Shown here: piece after piece, positions 16,724 to 24,518 of the stretch | Numbering within the stretch: the stretch's first letter is position 1 | Layout of the letters: the number at the start of each line of letters is the position of its first letter | Assembly (NCBI RefSeq): GCF_001648475.1 | Contig: NZ_LXSQ01000008.1 | Location: 1-45,169 of the forward strand | Direction of reading: 5' to 3' | Length of the DNA: 45,169 nt | Source: Eikenella halliae | Lineage (GTDB): Bacteria > Pseudomonadota > Gammaproteobacteria > Burkholderiales > Neisseriaceae | Made by a program: the position numbers and the translations under genes | Notes under the pieces: generated by a model | Seen by the model: the letters and a program-made list of their open reading frames with translations, nothing else | Told to the model about the DNA's origin: nothing | The model's database searches: none

Positions 16724-18721
16724 ATGTCTCCCCGTTTCCCCCGCAACGCCATCCTGCTCGGCCTGCTGGCCTTGGCCGCCGCCCCGCAAACCTTTGCCGA
16801 GGGCACCAATCCCGAAGACCAATCCTTCGAATTAGGCCAAATCACCATCACCGGCCGCCGCACCCGCAGCAGCGATGCCGGCGAGCACACCGTTACCGCC
16901 GAAGACATCCGCCGCGGCAACAGCCAAAATATCGCCCAAGCACTCGAACCCCTGCCCGGCATAAACATCGACTTCTCCGGCGGCCGCAACGAAACCGGCC
17001 TGCGCGTGCGCGGCTACGATGCCCGCCAAGTGCCGCTGTTCCTCGACGGCATCCCGCAATACGTCCCCTATGACGGCTATGTGGACTTCGCCCGCTTTCT
17101 CACCCCCGGCCTCTCCTCAATCCGCGTGGCCAAGAGCGGCGCCTCGCTGATGTACGGCCCCAATACTCTGGGCGGCGCCATCAATTTGGTTACGCGCAAA
17201 CCGGGCAAACCGTTCGAAGGCGACATCAATGTCGGCTTCGACGACACCGTCGGCCACAACCTGTCCGCCAACTTCGGCTCCAACACCGGCCGCTTCTATG
17301 TTCAGGGCGGTTTTGCCTATTCGGATTCCGACCGCTTCCACCTGCCGCACCATTTCCGCGACCCCAAACGCCGCCCCACCGACACCGGCTCCTACCGCGA
17401 AAACGCCGCCCGCACCGACCGCCACTACTCGCTCAAACTCGGCCTCACCCCCAACCTCACCGACGAATACGCCATCGGCTACAGCGGCATCCGCAGCGAA
17501 AAACAGCAGCCCGCCTATGTCGGCACGGCCAACCAAAGCCCCCGCTTCTGGCGCTGGCCGTATTGGGACAAAGACAGCTACTACTTCATCGGCAACATCA
17601 GCCTCGGCGAAGCCAACCGCCTGAAAATCCGCGCCTACCGCGACACCTACAAAAACGGCTTGCAGGCATACCGGGACAGCGGCTACCGAGTGCCCGACGG
17701 CGATATCAGCGCCTACAAAGACCGCACCACCGGCCTGAGCGTCAATTTTTCCACCGCCGTGTGGCAAAACCAGCTGTGGCAAATCGGCTACCAATACAAA
17801 GCCGACCGCCACCACGACTTAGGCAGCGACCAAGTTTTCCGCGACGCCGCCCACCAAATCGCCATCGAACACCAAATCGACTTCACCCCCGCCTGGCGGC
17901 TGCGCAGCGGCGTAGACTACGAACGCCTCGCCGCCAAAGAACTGCCCGCCACGTTTCACCGCGGCAAAACCTCTTCGGTAAACGGCCTCGTCGAACTGAG
18001 CTACCGTCCGAACGAAAACCACAGCTTCTACGGCACGGTATCGAGCAAATCACGCTTCCCCAGCCTGAAAGACCGCTACTCCTACCGCCTCGGGCGCGCC
18101 ATCCCCAATCCCGATTTGGAATCTGAGCGTGCCAACCACTTCGAACTCGGTTGGCGCGGCAAACCGTGGGCCGGGGCAGAAGCCGAAGCCGCCGTGTTCT
18201 ACAGCCGCCTGCACAACGAAATTCAAAGCGCCTACGTGCCAGACCCTACCGGCCGCACCTGCCGCCGCTCCCCCGTACGCGGCTACTGCCAGCAAACCCA
18301 AAACATCGGCCGCACCCGCCACACCGGCATCGAACTCAGCCTGCGGCAGAGCATCGGCAGCCAATGGACGCTCGGCGCCGCCTACGGCTACCTGAACCGC
18401 AAAGACCTAGGCAGCACCGACACCCCGATGCTGAACACCCCCAGCCACAAATTCTCCGCCTATGCCGAATACCGCCCCGTCGAGCGCGTCAGCCTGCACG
18501 CCTCCGTGCTGGCCGAAACCGGCCGCAAATCCTCCTACGGCAACAGCACGCGCACCCTCGGCGGCTACGCGGTTTACAACGCCAAAGGGGTTTGGCGCAT
18601 CCGCGAAGGCCTGAGCTGGGAAGCCGGCGTAGAAAACATCGGCAACCGCCATTACGAACTGAGCGACGGCTACCCCATGCCCGGCCGCACCTGGTTCACC
18701 AACCTGCGCTACGTGTTTTAA
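16724..18721 (+). CDS. TonB-dependent outer-membrane receptor
   Basis: TonB-dependent receptors pull scarce ligands across the outer membrane using the proton-motive force. The 665-residue protein has a signal peptide (cleavage after T-F-A, residue 25 or so), a TonB-box-like I-T-I-T-G, a plug domain (about 50-160: V-R-G-Y-D-A-R-Q-V-P-L-F-L-D-G-I-P, then M-Y-G-P-N-T-L-G-G-A-I-N-L) and a 22-strand-type barrel ending in Tyr-Val-Phe. Two cysteines ten residues apart (T-C-R to Y-C-Q) could brace an outer loop. It lies between a Mop gene and DUF2478/binding-protein genes, so molybdate, tungstate or a molybdenum chelate is an inferred ligand. A siderophore or other metal complex remains possible. 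Confidence 0.92.
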   Translation: MSPRFPRNAILLGLLALAAAPQTFAEGTNPEDQSFELGQITITGRRTRSSDAGEHTVTAEDIRRGNSQNIAQALEPLPGINIDFSGGRNETGLRVRGYDARQVPLFLDGIPQYVPYDGYVDFARFLTPGLSSIRVAKSGASLMYGPNTLGGAINLVTRKPGKPFEGDINVGFDDTVGHNLSANFGSNTGRFYVQGGFAYSDSDRFHLPHHFRDPKRRPTDTGSYRENAARTDRHYSLKLGLTPNLTDEYAIGYSGIRSEKQQPAYVGTANQSPRFWRWPYWDKDSYYFIGNISLGEANRLKIRAYRDTYKNGLQAYRDSGYRVPDGDISAYKDRTTGLSVNFSTAVWQNQLWQIGYQYKADRHHDLGSDQVFRDAAHQIAIEHQIDFTPAWRLRSGVDYERLAAKELPATFHRGKTSSVNGLVELSYRPNENHSFYGTVSSKSRFPSLKDRYSYRLGRAIPNPDLESERANHFELGWRGKPWAGAEAEAAVFYSRLHNEIQSAYVPDPTGRTCRRSPVRGYCQQTQNIGRTRHTGIELSLRQSIGSQWTLGAAYGYLNRKDLGSTDTPMLNTPSHKFSAYAEYRPVERVSLHASVLAETGRKSSYGNSTRTLGGYAVYNAKGVWRIREGLSWEAGVENIGNRHYELSDGYPMPGRTWFTNLRYVF

Positions 18722-18737
18722 ACCGTAAACGGCCTGC

Positions 18738-18776
18738 ATTTTCAGGTAGCCTGACGGTTCGGGCTACCTGAAAGCA
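18738..18776 (+). terminator. DUS inverted repeat after the receptor gene
   Basis: An inverted DUS pair lies 17 bases after the stop codon. No T run follows, so terminator activity is uncertain. Confidence 0.45.
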
Positions 18777-18789
18777 CAACTGCGCAACC

Positions 18790-18886
18790 CATAGCAGATT
18801 AAATCGGCCGCCAACACCAGGCGGCACATTACAGGCAGCGCGCGTAGGGCAAAGCAACGCCGTGGCAACAATTCATCCGCAATAAA
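18790..18886 (-). repeat. Decayed Correia-type element, nearly full length
   Basis: About 97 bases line up with copy 1 read as written on the plus strand. CATAGCAGATTAAAT stands for the left end, GTAGGGCAAAGCAACGCCGT for the inner GTACGGCAAGGCGAGACAACGCTGT, and ACAATTCATCCGCAATA for the right end. It fills part of the 500-base gap before the DUF2478 gene. The rest of that gap holds a DUS pair (19130-19164) and nothing else I recognise. Confidence 0.5.
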
Positions 18887-19221
18887 CATTTACCTGCCCG
18901 CACATGGCAAATAAGCAGCACCGCCGCCCGGCGGCGCAATACGGCAGACTTTGCCCGCCCATATTTCCCGCCGCCAAACCGCCGCGCCTTGCAGCGAGCA
19001 CAGCCACCCGCGCCTTGCCAAAGCCGGGTATGGTGCAGGCCGAATCGGCTTCCAGCACTAGGCGAACCGGCGCCGTAGCAAAAGTTAAGCCGGTTTGCTA
19101 TAAATATAGATAAAGCAGGCCGACCCTATTTTCAGGTAGCCTCTCCCAAGGGCTACCTGAAAACCCAACGCGCTGGAATTTCAGCAAAATTAAACCCCTC
19201 CAACCCAAGCCGGTTCCCACC

Positions 19222-19752
19222 ATGAACGATTTCTCCACCGCCGCCGTTATCTACAGCGATGAAGGCGATGCCGCTAACGCCGCGCTGTGGCAAGCCGCCG
19301 CCGAATTGCGCCGCCTCGGTTTCCGCCCCGGCGGCCTGCTCAACCCGCTCGACGGGCAAGGCCGCCACATCAAATCCCGCCTCGTTTCCATTGCCGACGG
19401 CGTGGAGTTTTCCATTTTCCAAAACCTCGGCAGCGGCTCAACCGGCTGCAAACTCGACGACGGCAGGCTGGCCGCGGCGGGCGCGGCCGTGCGCGAAGCC
19501 GTCCGGTCGCACGCCGATTTGGTGTTCGTCAACAAATTCGGCCACGCCGAAATAGAAAACCGCGGGCTTTTGGCCGAATACCTTGCCGCCGCCGCCGCAG
19601 GTATCCCCGTGCTCACCTGCCTGCACCGCAACTATCTGGCCGACTGGCGCGACTTCTGCGGCGGCGAAGGCGTCGAACTGGCCGTCGATGCCGATGCCGC
19701 GGCCGCTTGGGCGCTGGCCGCCATCGCCCAAAGGCGCGGAGCCGGCGCATGA
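19222..19752 (+). CDS. DUF2478 protein, molybdenum-locus family
   Basis: The 176-residue protein matches DUF2478 as I know it. It has an N-terminal strand with A-A-V-I-Y-S-D-E-G, the central L-G-S-G-S-T-G-C-K-L-D, then A-D-L-V-F-V-N-K-F-G with H-A-E-I-E-N-R-G and G-I-P-V-L-T. The fold resembles P-loop-like nucleotide-binding proteins, but I see no clear Walker A. Members usually lie beside molybdate transport or Mop genes and have no known biochemical function. The stop codon overlaps the start of the next gene (ATGA), so the two are coupled. Confidence 0.85.
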   Translation: MNDFSTAAVIYSDEGDAANAALWQAAAELRRLGFRPGGLLNPLDGQGRHIKSRLVSIADGVEFSIFQNLGSGSTGCKLDDGRLAAAGAAVREAVRSHADLVFVNKFGHAEIENRGLLAEYLAAAAAGIPVLTCLHRNYLADWRDFCGGEGVELAVDADAAAAWALAAIAQRRGAGA

Positions 19753-20837
19753 TCAGCCGCCGCGATTTCCTCCGCAGCCTCATGGCCGGCAGCCTGCTAC
19801 TGGCCGGCTGCCGCCCCCATGAAAACGATGCGCCCGAAGCCCCCGCTTCCGCCCCCCAATCCGCCTCCGGCCTGCTGCACATCTTCGGGCTACCTGAAAA
19901 CGAACGCAGTGAGTTTCTGCGCAGCAAAAGCAACACCCGCGCCTTCCGCCGCCTGTATGCCGCCGGGCCGCCCGCCGAAGTGCTGCTCTACGCACTGGCA
20001 CCGGAGCGCCTCGTCGGTTGGACGGCGCAAAAACGGCCGCAGGCACTGGCTATGCTGAGCGAAGCCTCCCGCCACCTGCCCCCGCTCGGCGGCATCAACG
20101 GGCGCGGCTCGCCCATATCGCTCGAACGCCTACTGGCAGAAAAAATCGACGCAGTGGTAGACGTCGGCGTAGTGAGCGAAGCCACCGTTTCCACCGCCCA
20201 GCAAACCGCCAAACAGCTCGGCGTGCCCTACTTGCTGCTGGAAGGCAGGCTGGCGCAGTCAGCAGAACAAATCCGCCAGCTGGGCAGCCTCATCGCCTCG
20301 CCGCACACCGAACGCCTCGCCACACTGGCCGAACAGGCACTCGCCTTCGCACAACGCGAAGCCGCCGCCCGCAGCCGCCCCGTCAGCGTTTATCTGGCTC
20401 GCGGCCGCGACGGGCTGGAAACCGGCCGCCGCAACTCCATCCACACCGAAGTGGCCGAACTCTTAGGCGCGCGCAATGTGGGCGACGCACTCGCAGGCGG
20501 CGGCCTGGCACAGGTTTCCATCGAACAGATCATCCTGTGGCAGCCCGACTGGATTCTCACTCAAGAAGCCGATTTTGCCGTTCAGGTAGCCCGCAACCCG
20601 CTGTGGAAAAACGTGAAAGCCGTGCGCAAAGGCCGCATCGGCCTGCTGCCGCGCCTGCCCTACGGCTGGATCGACGGCCCGCCCGGCATCAACCGCCTGC
20701 CCGGCCTCTACGCACTGGCCGCCATCCTGTCCGGCCAGCCGCCGGCACGCTACCGCGAACAAATCCTGCCCCTGCTCGAAGCGCTGTACCACCACCACCC
20801 CGACCCCACGCAACAACGCCTGCTCGGGCTGGCCTAA
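19749..20837 (+). CDS. Tat-exported binding lipoprotein of an ABC importer (MolA/FecB/BtuF-like)
   Basis: The 362-residue protein starts M-I-S-R-R-D-F-L-R-S with a twin-arginine signal and a lipobox L-L-A-G-C (Cys near residue 21), so it should be folded before export and membrane-anchored. The mature part follows the two-lobe class III binding protein plan (L-A-P-E-R-L-V-G-W, the long linking helix, W-Q-P-D-W-I-L at the second lobe). That class binds siderophores, heme, cobalamin and, in Haemophilus MolA, molybdate/tungstate. No permease or ATPase gene lies in the window. The ATG overlaps the DUF2478 stop. Mo or W binding is inferred from context. Two DUS copies lie in the gene. Confidence 0.88.
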   Translation: MISRRDFLRSLMAGSLLLAGCRPHENDAPEAPASAPQSASGLLHIFGLPENERSEFLRSKSNTRAFRRLYAAGPPAEVLLYALAPERLVGWTAQKRPQALAMLSEASRHLPPLGGINGRGSPISLERLLAEKIDAVVDVGVVSEATVSTAQQTAKQLGVPYLLLEGRLAQSAEQIRQLGSLIASPHTERLATLAEQALAFAQREAAARSRPVSVYLARGRDGLETGRRNSIHTEVAELLGARNVGDALAGGGLAQVSIEQIILWQPDWILTQEADFAVQVARNPLWKNVKAVRKGRIGLLPRLPYGWIDGPPGINRLPGLYALAAILSGQPPARYREQILPLLEALYHHHPDPTQQRLLGLA

Positions 20838-20856
20838 ACGGCACGCCCGCCCGCGG

Positions 20857-20960
20857 TATAGTGAATTAACAAAAACCAGTACAGCGTTGTCTCGCTTTGC
20901 CGTACTATCTGTACTGTCTGCGGCTCGCCGCCTTGTCCTGATTTTTGTTAATTCACTATA
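20857..20960 (+). repeat. Correia-type element, copy 2
   Basis: This 104-bp element has TATAGTGAATTAACAAAAA ends in inverted orientation. It has two differences from copy 1 (2425-2528) and the opposite orientation. The outermost TATA at each end would include the TA target duplicate typical of Correia insertion. It separates the binding-protein gene from the small Cys-protein cluster. Confidence 0.88.
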
Positions 20961-21151
20961 ATATCGGCAATTCCGAAGCCGTGTGAAGCACGCTGCAACC
21001 CCGCTGCTTGCCAAACCCACCGAAGCCGCGCCTTCAGGCAGTTTTTTGCCGCCAAAATGCGCCGGTAAGGCATTTCGGCTATAGACAATTTCCCCGCCAA
21101 ACGGCACAATGCGGCTTCTTTCCAACCCATCCTATCCAGAAAGGAAATCTG

Positions 21152-21469
21152 ATGAAAAAATACCTGTTTGCCGCCGCCGTGCTGGCTGCCGTTGCCGCTC
21201 CTGCCGCCCAGGCCAAAACCCTGCAGCAAATGCGCAACGAATTCGTGAGCGCCTGCGCCCAGTCTGCCACGGCCAACGGCAGCTCCCTGAGCCAGCAAAT
21301 GGCCCGCACCCTCTGCTCCTGCACCTTCGACGAAACTGGAAAACAATACGGCACCCGCTGGAAAGCCACACTGGATGCCTACGACCGCACCGGCAACGAT
21401 CAACAGTTTGAAAGCCGTATGCGCCGCAACACCGAAGTGTACATCAACCGCCATTTCAACCGCCGCTAA
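21152..21469 (+). CDS. Exported Cys-domain protein 1 (unknown family)
   Basis: The 105-residue protein has a signal peptide (M-K-K-Y-L-F-A-A-A-V-L, cleavage after A-Q-A). The mature domain has the pattern F-V-S-A-C, 19 residues, C-S-C-T-F-D, then Y-G-T-R-W and a C-terminal Arg-rich tail. It shares this pattern with the next three genes, but the fourth Cys is replaced (E-V-Y-I-N-R-H where the others have C-V-x-R-H). The longer frame from 21008 is not used because AAAGGA sits just ahead of the ATG at 21152. Periplasmic location is expected; function is unknown. Confidence 0.8.
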   Translation: MKKYLFAAAVLAAVAAPAAQAKTLQQMRNEFVSACAQSATANGSSLSQQMARTLCSCTFDETGKQYGTRWKATLDAYDRTGNDQQFESRMRRNTEVYINRHFNRR

Positions 21470-21478
21470 ACGGCATAC

Positions 21479-21514
21479 AGGCAGCCTGCCTTTTCGCAGG
21501 CTGCCTAATTTTTA
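21479..21514 (+). terminator. Terminator built on a non-native DUS-like stem
   Basis: The stem AGGCAGCCTGC is closed by a CTTTTC loop and followed by AATTTTTA. Unlike nearly all other hairpins here, it uses AGGCAGCCTG, the core of the Kingella-type DUS, not the Eikenella type. Confidence 0.8.
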
Positions 21515-21541
21515 TCCTTAACCCCTCCACATCAAAATTTT

Positions 21542-21847
21542 ATGTTTAAAAAACTCCTCCCCGCCCTATTCCTCCTCGCCCTCATTCCTGCCGCTTCCGC
21601 CAATGGCCCCACATACAGCCCACGCGATTTGTTTATCAGCCGCTGCACCGGCGAAACCGCAACCACCGGCATTTCCCGCCAATCAGCAGCCAATATCTGC
21701 GCCTGCACGTTCGACCAAATCAGCAGCCGCTACGGCAACAACTGGCTGCAAACCCTCGACAGCCAAGACATCGGCAACAAACCGGAACTCACCCGCTTCA
21801 TCGACACCGCTACCCGGCAATGCGTCTCCCGCCATATGCCCCGATGA
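21542..21847 (+). CDS. Exported Cys-domain protein 2 (unknown family)
   Basis: The 101-residue protein has a clear signal peptide (M-F-K-K-L-L-P-A-L-F, cleavage after A-S-A) and one copy of the four-cysteine domain: F-I-S-R-C, I-C-A-C-T-F-D, S-S-R-Y-G-N-N-W, R-Q-C-V-S-R-H. Four cysteines in a periplasmic protein would allow two disulfides. It follows protein 1 by 72 bases, with a terminator between, and is followed by a DUS hairpin. The family is not recognised. Confidence 0.8.
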   Translation: MFKKLLPALFLLALIPAASANGPTYSPRDLFISRCTGETATTGISRQSAANICACTFDQISSRYGNNWLQTLDSQDIGNKPELTRFIDTATRQCVSRHMPR

Positions 21848-21868
21848 ATGCGGCATGATTCAAACCCA

Positions 21869-21914
21869 ATTTTCAGGTAGCCTTTGCCCGTCATCATAAA
21901 GGCTACCTGAAAAC
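21869..21914 (+). terminator. DUS hairpin after Cys-domain gene 2
   Basis: Inverted DUS arms of 17 bp enclose a 12-base loop. It lies 21 bases after the stop codon and 30 bases before the next gene. Confidence 0.6.
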
Positions 21915-21943
21915 ACAAACCCCACTGCTTAAGGAAACTCATC

Positions 21944-22510
21944 ATGCTTATTCGCCGCCTGTTCCCCGCAGTACTTGTCCTCACCGCCCTCGCCGCCTGC
22001 CAAACCACCGGCAGCAACACCGCCAACCAAGCTCCCACCACCCCGCGCAGCAGCTTCGTTAACGCCTGCGCCGACAATGCCGCCGAATGGCGGATGACCC
22101 CCAACCAAGCCGCCGGCGTTTGCGCCTGTGCCTACGACAAAGTCAGCAGCCGCTACGGCCACAACTGGATTCGCCAGCCCGCCAACCCCAACACCCCGCT
22201 GGGCCGCTATTTCATCAGCAGCGTGCGCCAATGTGCCGCCCGCCCCAACGCCAATGCCAACCCCAACCGCCGCAGCATTGCCAGCCACCGCAGCGCCTTC
22301 CTCGATCTCTGCACTTCCCGCAATATCGGTACCCCCGCCCAAACCCGCCGCATCTGCGCCTGCACCTACGACACCCTGCGCAGCCGCTACACCGCCGCCC
22401 AATGGCAGCAACATATCAACAACGACACCAACCCCGACCGTGATCCCGTGCTCAACCGCCGCATGAATGAAGCCGCCAATACCTGCGTGCGCCGCCACCT
22501 CACCCGCTGA
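21944..22510 (+). CDS. Lipoprotein with two copies of the Cys domain
   Basis: The 188-residue protein has a lipoprotein signal (lipobox L-A-A-C, Cys about residue 19) and two domain copies. The first reads F-V-N-A-C, V-C-A-C-A-Y-D, S-S-R-Y-G-H-N-W, R-Q-C-A-A-R. The second reads F-L-D-L-C, I-C-A-C-T-Y-D, R-S-R-Y, N-T-C-V-R-R-H. A short Asn/Ala/Pro-rich linker joins them. The second copy is closer to protein 4 than to the first copy. AAGGAAAC precedes the ATG. Function is unknown; membrane anchoring is expected. Confidence 0.8.
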   Translation: MLIRRLFPAVLVLTALAACQTTGSNTANQAPTTPRSSFVNACADNAAEWRMTPNQAAGVCACAYDKVSSRYGHNWIRQPANPNTPLGRYFISSVRQCAARPNANANPNRRSIASHRSAFLDLCTSRNIGTPAQTRRICACTYDTLRSRYTAAQWQQHINNDTNPDRDPVLNRRMNEAANTCVRRHLTR

Positions 22511-22525
22511 GTTTCAGCCAAAACC

Positions 22526-22565
22526 TTTTTCAGGTAGCCCCAAACCGGCAAAGGCTACCTGAAAA
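22526..22565 (+). terminator. DUS hairpin after the two-domain lipoprotein gene
   Basis: Inverted DUS arms of 13-14 bases flank a 13-base loop, 15 bases after the stop. Confidence 0.55.
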
Positions 22566-22589
22566 CCACAGCCGCCAAGGAAGCCCACC

Positions 22590-22892
22590 ATGAAACCCAT
22601 CCTCTTTCTATCCGTTCTACTCGTCCTTACCGCCTGCGCCTCTAATTCCGCAGTCGGCACTTCCCGCAGCGGCTTCATCGCCCAATGCACCTCGCGGTTC
22701 AACGGCCGCGCCAACACCGCCCAGCTGCGCCGCCTATGCGCCTGCACCTACGACACCCTGCGCAGCCGCTACAGCGCCCGCGAATGGCAACGCGTTACCA
22801 CCGCCTACGACCGAGGCCAAAGCAATCCCGTCCTCGAACGTCAGATGAGCACTGCCGCAAACAGCTGCGTCCGCCGTTATCCCGTGCGCTGA
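22590..22892 (+). CDS. Lipoprotein with one Cys domain (fourth member)
   Basis: The 100-residue protein has a lipobox L-T-A-C (Cys about 16) and one domain: F-I-A-Q-C, L-C-A-C-T-Y-D-T-L-R-S-R-Y, N-S-C-V-R-R-Y. The DNA shares an uninterrupted 37-base identity (22737-22773) with the second domain of the preceding gene (22355-22391), evidence of recent duplication or gene conversion. CCAAGGAA lies ahead of the start. Function is unknown. Confidence 0.8.
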   Translation: MKPILFLSVLLVLTACASNSAVGTSRSGFIAQCTSRFNGRANTAQLRRLCACTYDTLRSRYSAREWQRVTTAYDRGQSNPVLERQMSTAANSCVRRYPVR

Positions 22893-22936
22893 ATTTACAG
22901 CCAACTCCCTTCACCACACCTCTTTCAGGTAGCCCC

Positions 22937-23752
22937 ATGCCCCAACCCCGCACCCTGCCCGCCGACTTCGCCGCCGCCTACCGCGAACGCATGGCCGAAC
23001 TCGGCTTCAGCGAAAAACCCGCCGCCGAATGGGACGACAAAGCCCCGAGCTTCAGCGCCAAAGTCAGCCAGCCCAGCCCCTACGCCGATGCCTTTATCGC
23101 CCGAATGCACCTCCGCCCCGGCGACACCCTGCTCGACGTCGGCTGCGGCCCCGGCGTCCTCGCCCTGCGCCTCGCCCCCAAAGTGCAGCGCCTCTACGGC
23201 CTCGACTACAGCAGCGGCATGCTCAGCTGCCTGGAAGCCAACGCCCAAGCCGCCGGCCTCGCCAACATCACCCCCATCCACCTGAGCAAAGAAGACAGCT
23301 GGCACAACGTGCCCGTGTGCGACATCGTCGTTTCCTCCCGCAGCGGGCTCGACCGCGACCTCGCCGCCCTCTTCGCCAAACTCAGCGCCCACGCCCGCCG
23401 CAGCGTGTATTTCACCATCCTGGCCGACGGCCATTTCAACCCGCCCCAAATCAGCCGCCTGCTCGGCCAAGAGCGTAGCCCCTACCCCGGCTACATCTAC
23501 GCCCTCAACATCCTCTACCAAATGGGCTACGATCCCACCCTCAGCTACATCACCACCCCCGGCCGCCTCGCCGACTGCACCCAACTGCCCGACTTCCTGC
23601 AGCGCATGGCCGCCGCCTACGGCGCGCTCACCCCCGAACACACCCGACTCCTCACCCAATTCTTCCACCGCCACCACAACCAATTCGCCGAAGCCCCCTT
23701 CGCCATGAAATGGGCACTCCTGAGCTGGCATACCGGAGAGGCCGCCACATAA
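22937..23752 (+). CDS. SAM-dependent methyltransferase, class I
   Basis: The 271-residue protein has an N-terminal helical cap with A-E-W-D-D-K-A-P-S-F and a Rossmann fold whose motif I is L-L-D-V-G-C-G-P-G (about 73-81), followed by Y-G-L-D-Y-S and a later C-D-I-V-V-S-S strand. The substrate is unknown. The ATG at 22937 is chosen because the frame upstream only shadows the previous gene. The sequence just before it is a DUS (TTCAGGTAGCC), whose AGGT is the only Shine-Dalgarno-like element. It lies 44 bases after the last Cys-domain gene. Confidence 0.85.
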   Translation: MPQPRTLPADFAAAYRERMAELGFSEKPAAEWDDKAPSFSAKVSQPSPYADAFIARMHLRPGDTLLDVGCGPGVLALRLAPKVQRLYGLDYSSGMLSCLEANAQAAGLANITPIHLSKEDSWHNVPVCDIVVSSRSGLDRDLAALFAKLSAHARRSVYFTILADGHFNPPQISRLLGQERSPYPGYIYALNILYQMGYDPTLSYITTPGRLADCTQLPDFLQRMAAAYGALTPEHTRLLTQFFHRHHNQFAEAPFAMKWALLSWHTGEAAT

Positions 23753-23782
23753 ACAAGCGGAAACAACACGACGGTTTCCCGC

Positions 23783-23817
23783 AAAAAAGGCTACCTGAAA
23801 TTTTCAGGTAGCCTTTT
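23783..23817. terminator. Bidirectional DUS terminator
   Basis: AAAAGGCTACCTGAAA is immediately followed by its inverse, with A and T runs outside, so the structure works on both strands. It lies between the convergent methyltransferase and UPF0340 genes. Confidence 0.88.
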
Positions 23818-23832
23818 CCCCGCCGCTTGACT

Positions 23833-24396
23833 TCACACGCGGCGGATGCTGTCTTTATAGTGCCCTGCGCGTTCGCCGCCGATCAGGCGCGGGCGGCTGG
23901 CCAGGGCGCAGACGTGGGCGCCACCCAATTCGCGCTGCTGCGGGCGCAGGGGGATTTGCACGTGTTTGATGTGCATACCGATGGAAGTGTCGCCGATGTC
24001 GAGCCCGGCGTGGGCGGTGATGAACTCCACTTCCACCGGGTCGCGCATATATTTGAAGGCGGCCAGCTGCGCACTGCCGCCTGCGTGCAGGCCGGGCAAT
24101 ACGTTCACGATTTCCAGCCCGTATTTTTCGGCCAGCTCCCGCTCCACGGCCAAGGCGCGGTTGATGTGCTCGCAGCCTTGCACGGCGAGGTAGATTTTGC
24201 GTTCGTTCAGGATGTCGAGCAGGGTTTTCACGATCACTTCGCCCACTTCCTGATTGGAATTCTTGCCGATACGGCCGCCGACCACTTCGCTGGTGGACAG
24301 GCCGAGCACGAAAATCTGCCCTTCGCCGATGGCGGATTGGTGCAGGATATCGAGCGCAAGGGCACGGGTTTGTTCGGCCAATTGGGTTAGATCCAT
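23833..24396 (-). CDS. UPF0340 / TIGR01440 family protein (YwlG-like)
   Basis: The 187-residue protein matches the family: F-V-L-G-L-S-T-S-E-V-V-G-G-R-I-G-K near the N-terminus, L-A-V-Q-G-C-E-H-I-N-R-A-L, N-V-L-P-G-L-H-A-G-G-S, and D-I-G-D-T-S-I-G-M-H-I-K. The biochemical function of the family is unknown; the length is normal. A strong AGGAGG site lies ahead of the ATG. It is monocistronic by position, converging on the methyltransferase gene. Confidence 0.92.
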   Translation of the reverse strand: MDLTQLAEQTRALALDILHQSAIGEGQIFVLGLSTSEVVGGRIGKNSNQEVGEVIVKTLLDILNERKIYLAVQGCEHINRALAVERELAEKYGLEIVNVLPGLHAGGSAQLAAFKYMRDPVEVEFITAHAGLDIGDTSIGMHIKHVQIPLRPQQRELGGAHVCALASRPRLIGGERAGHYKDSIRRV

Positions 24397-24518
24397 GAGA
24401 TGCCTCCTTTATGCTTATTTTTGCTTATTGCCGCCAATCAGGCAGCTAGAAAGATTTTAGCAGCTTCATGCGGAGGCGGTTTTGATGGAGGCTAAGATAC
24501 GACTCGGCGGTTGGCAAA

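Noticed and set aside
18722..19221. Cobalamin or molybdenum-cofactor riboswitch ahead of DUF2478
   Set aside because: None of the conserved box sequences could be recognised. The sequence is better explained as a decayed Correia element plus a DUS pair.
19287..19748. N-terminal extension of the binding-lipoprotein frame
   Set aside because: It reads Arg-rich out-of-frame DUF2478 DNA. The ATG at 19749 gives a clean twin-arginine lipoprotein signal.
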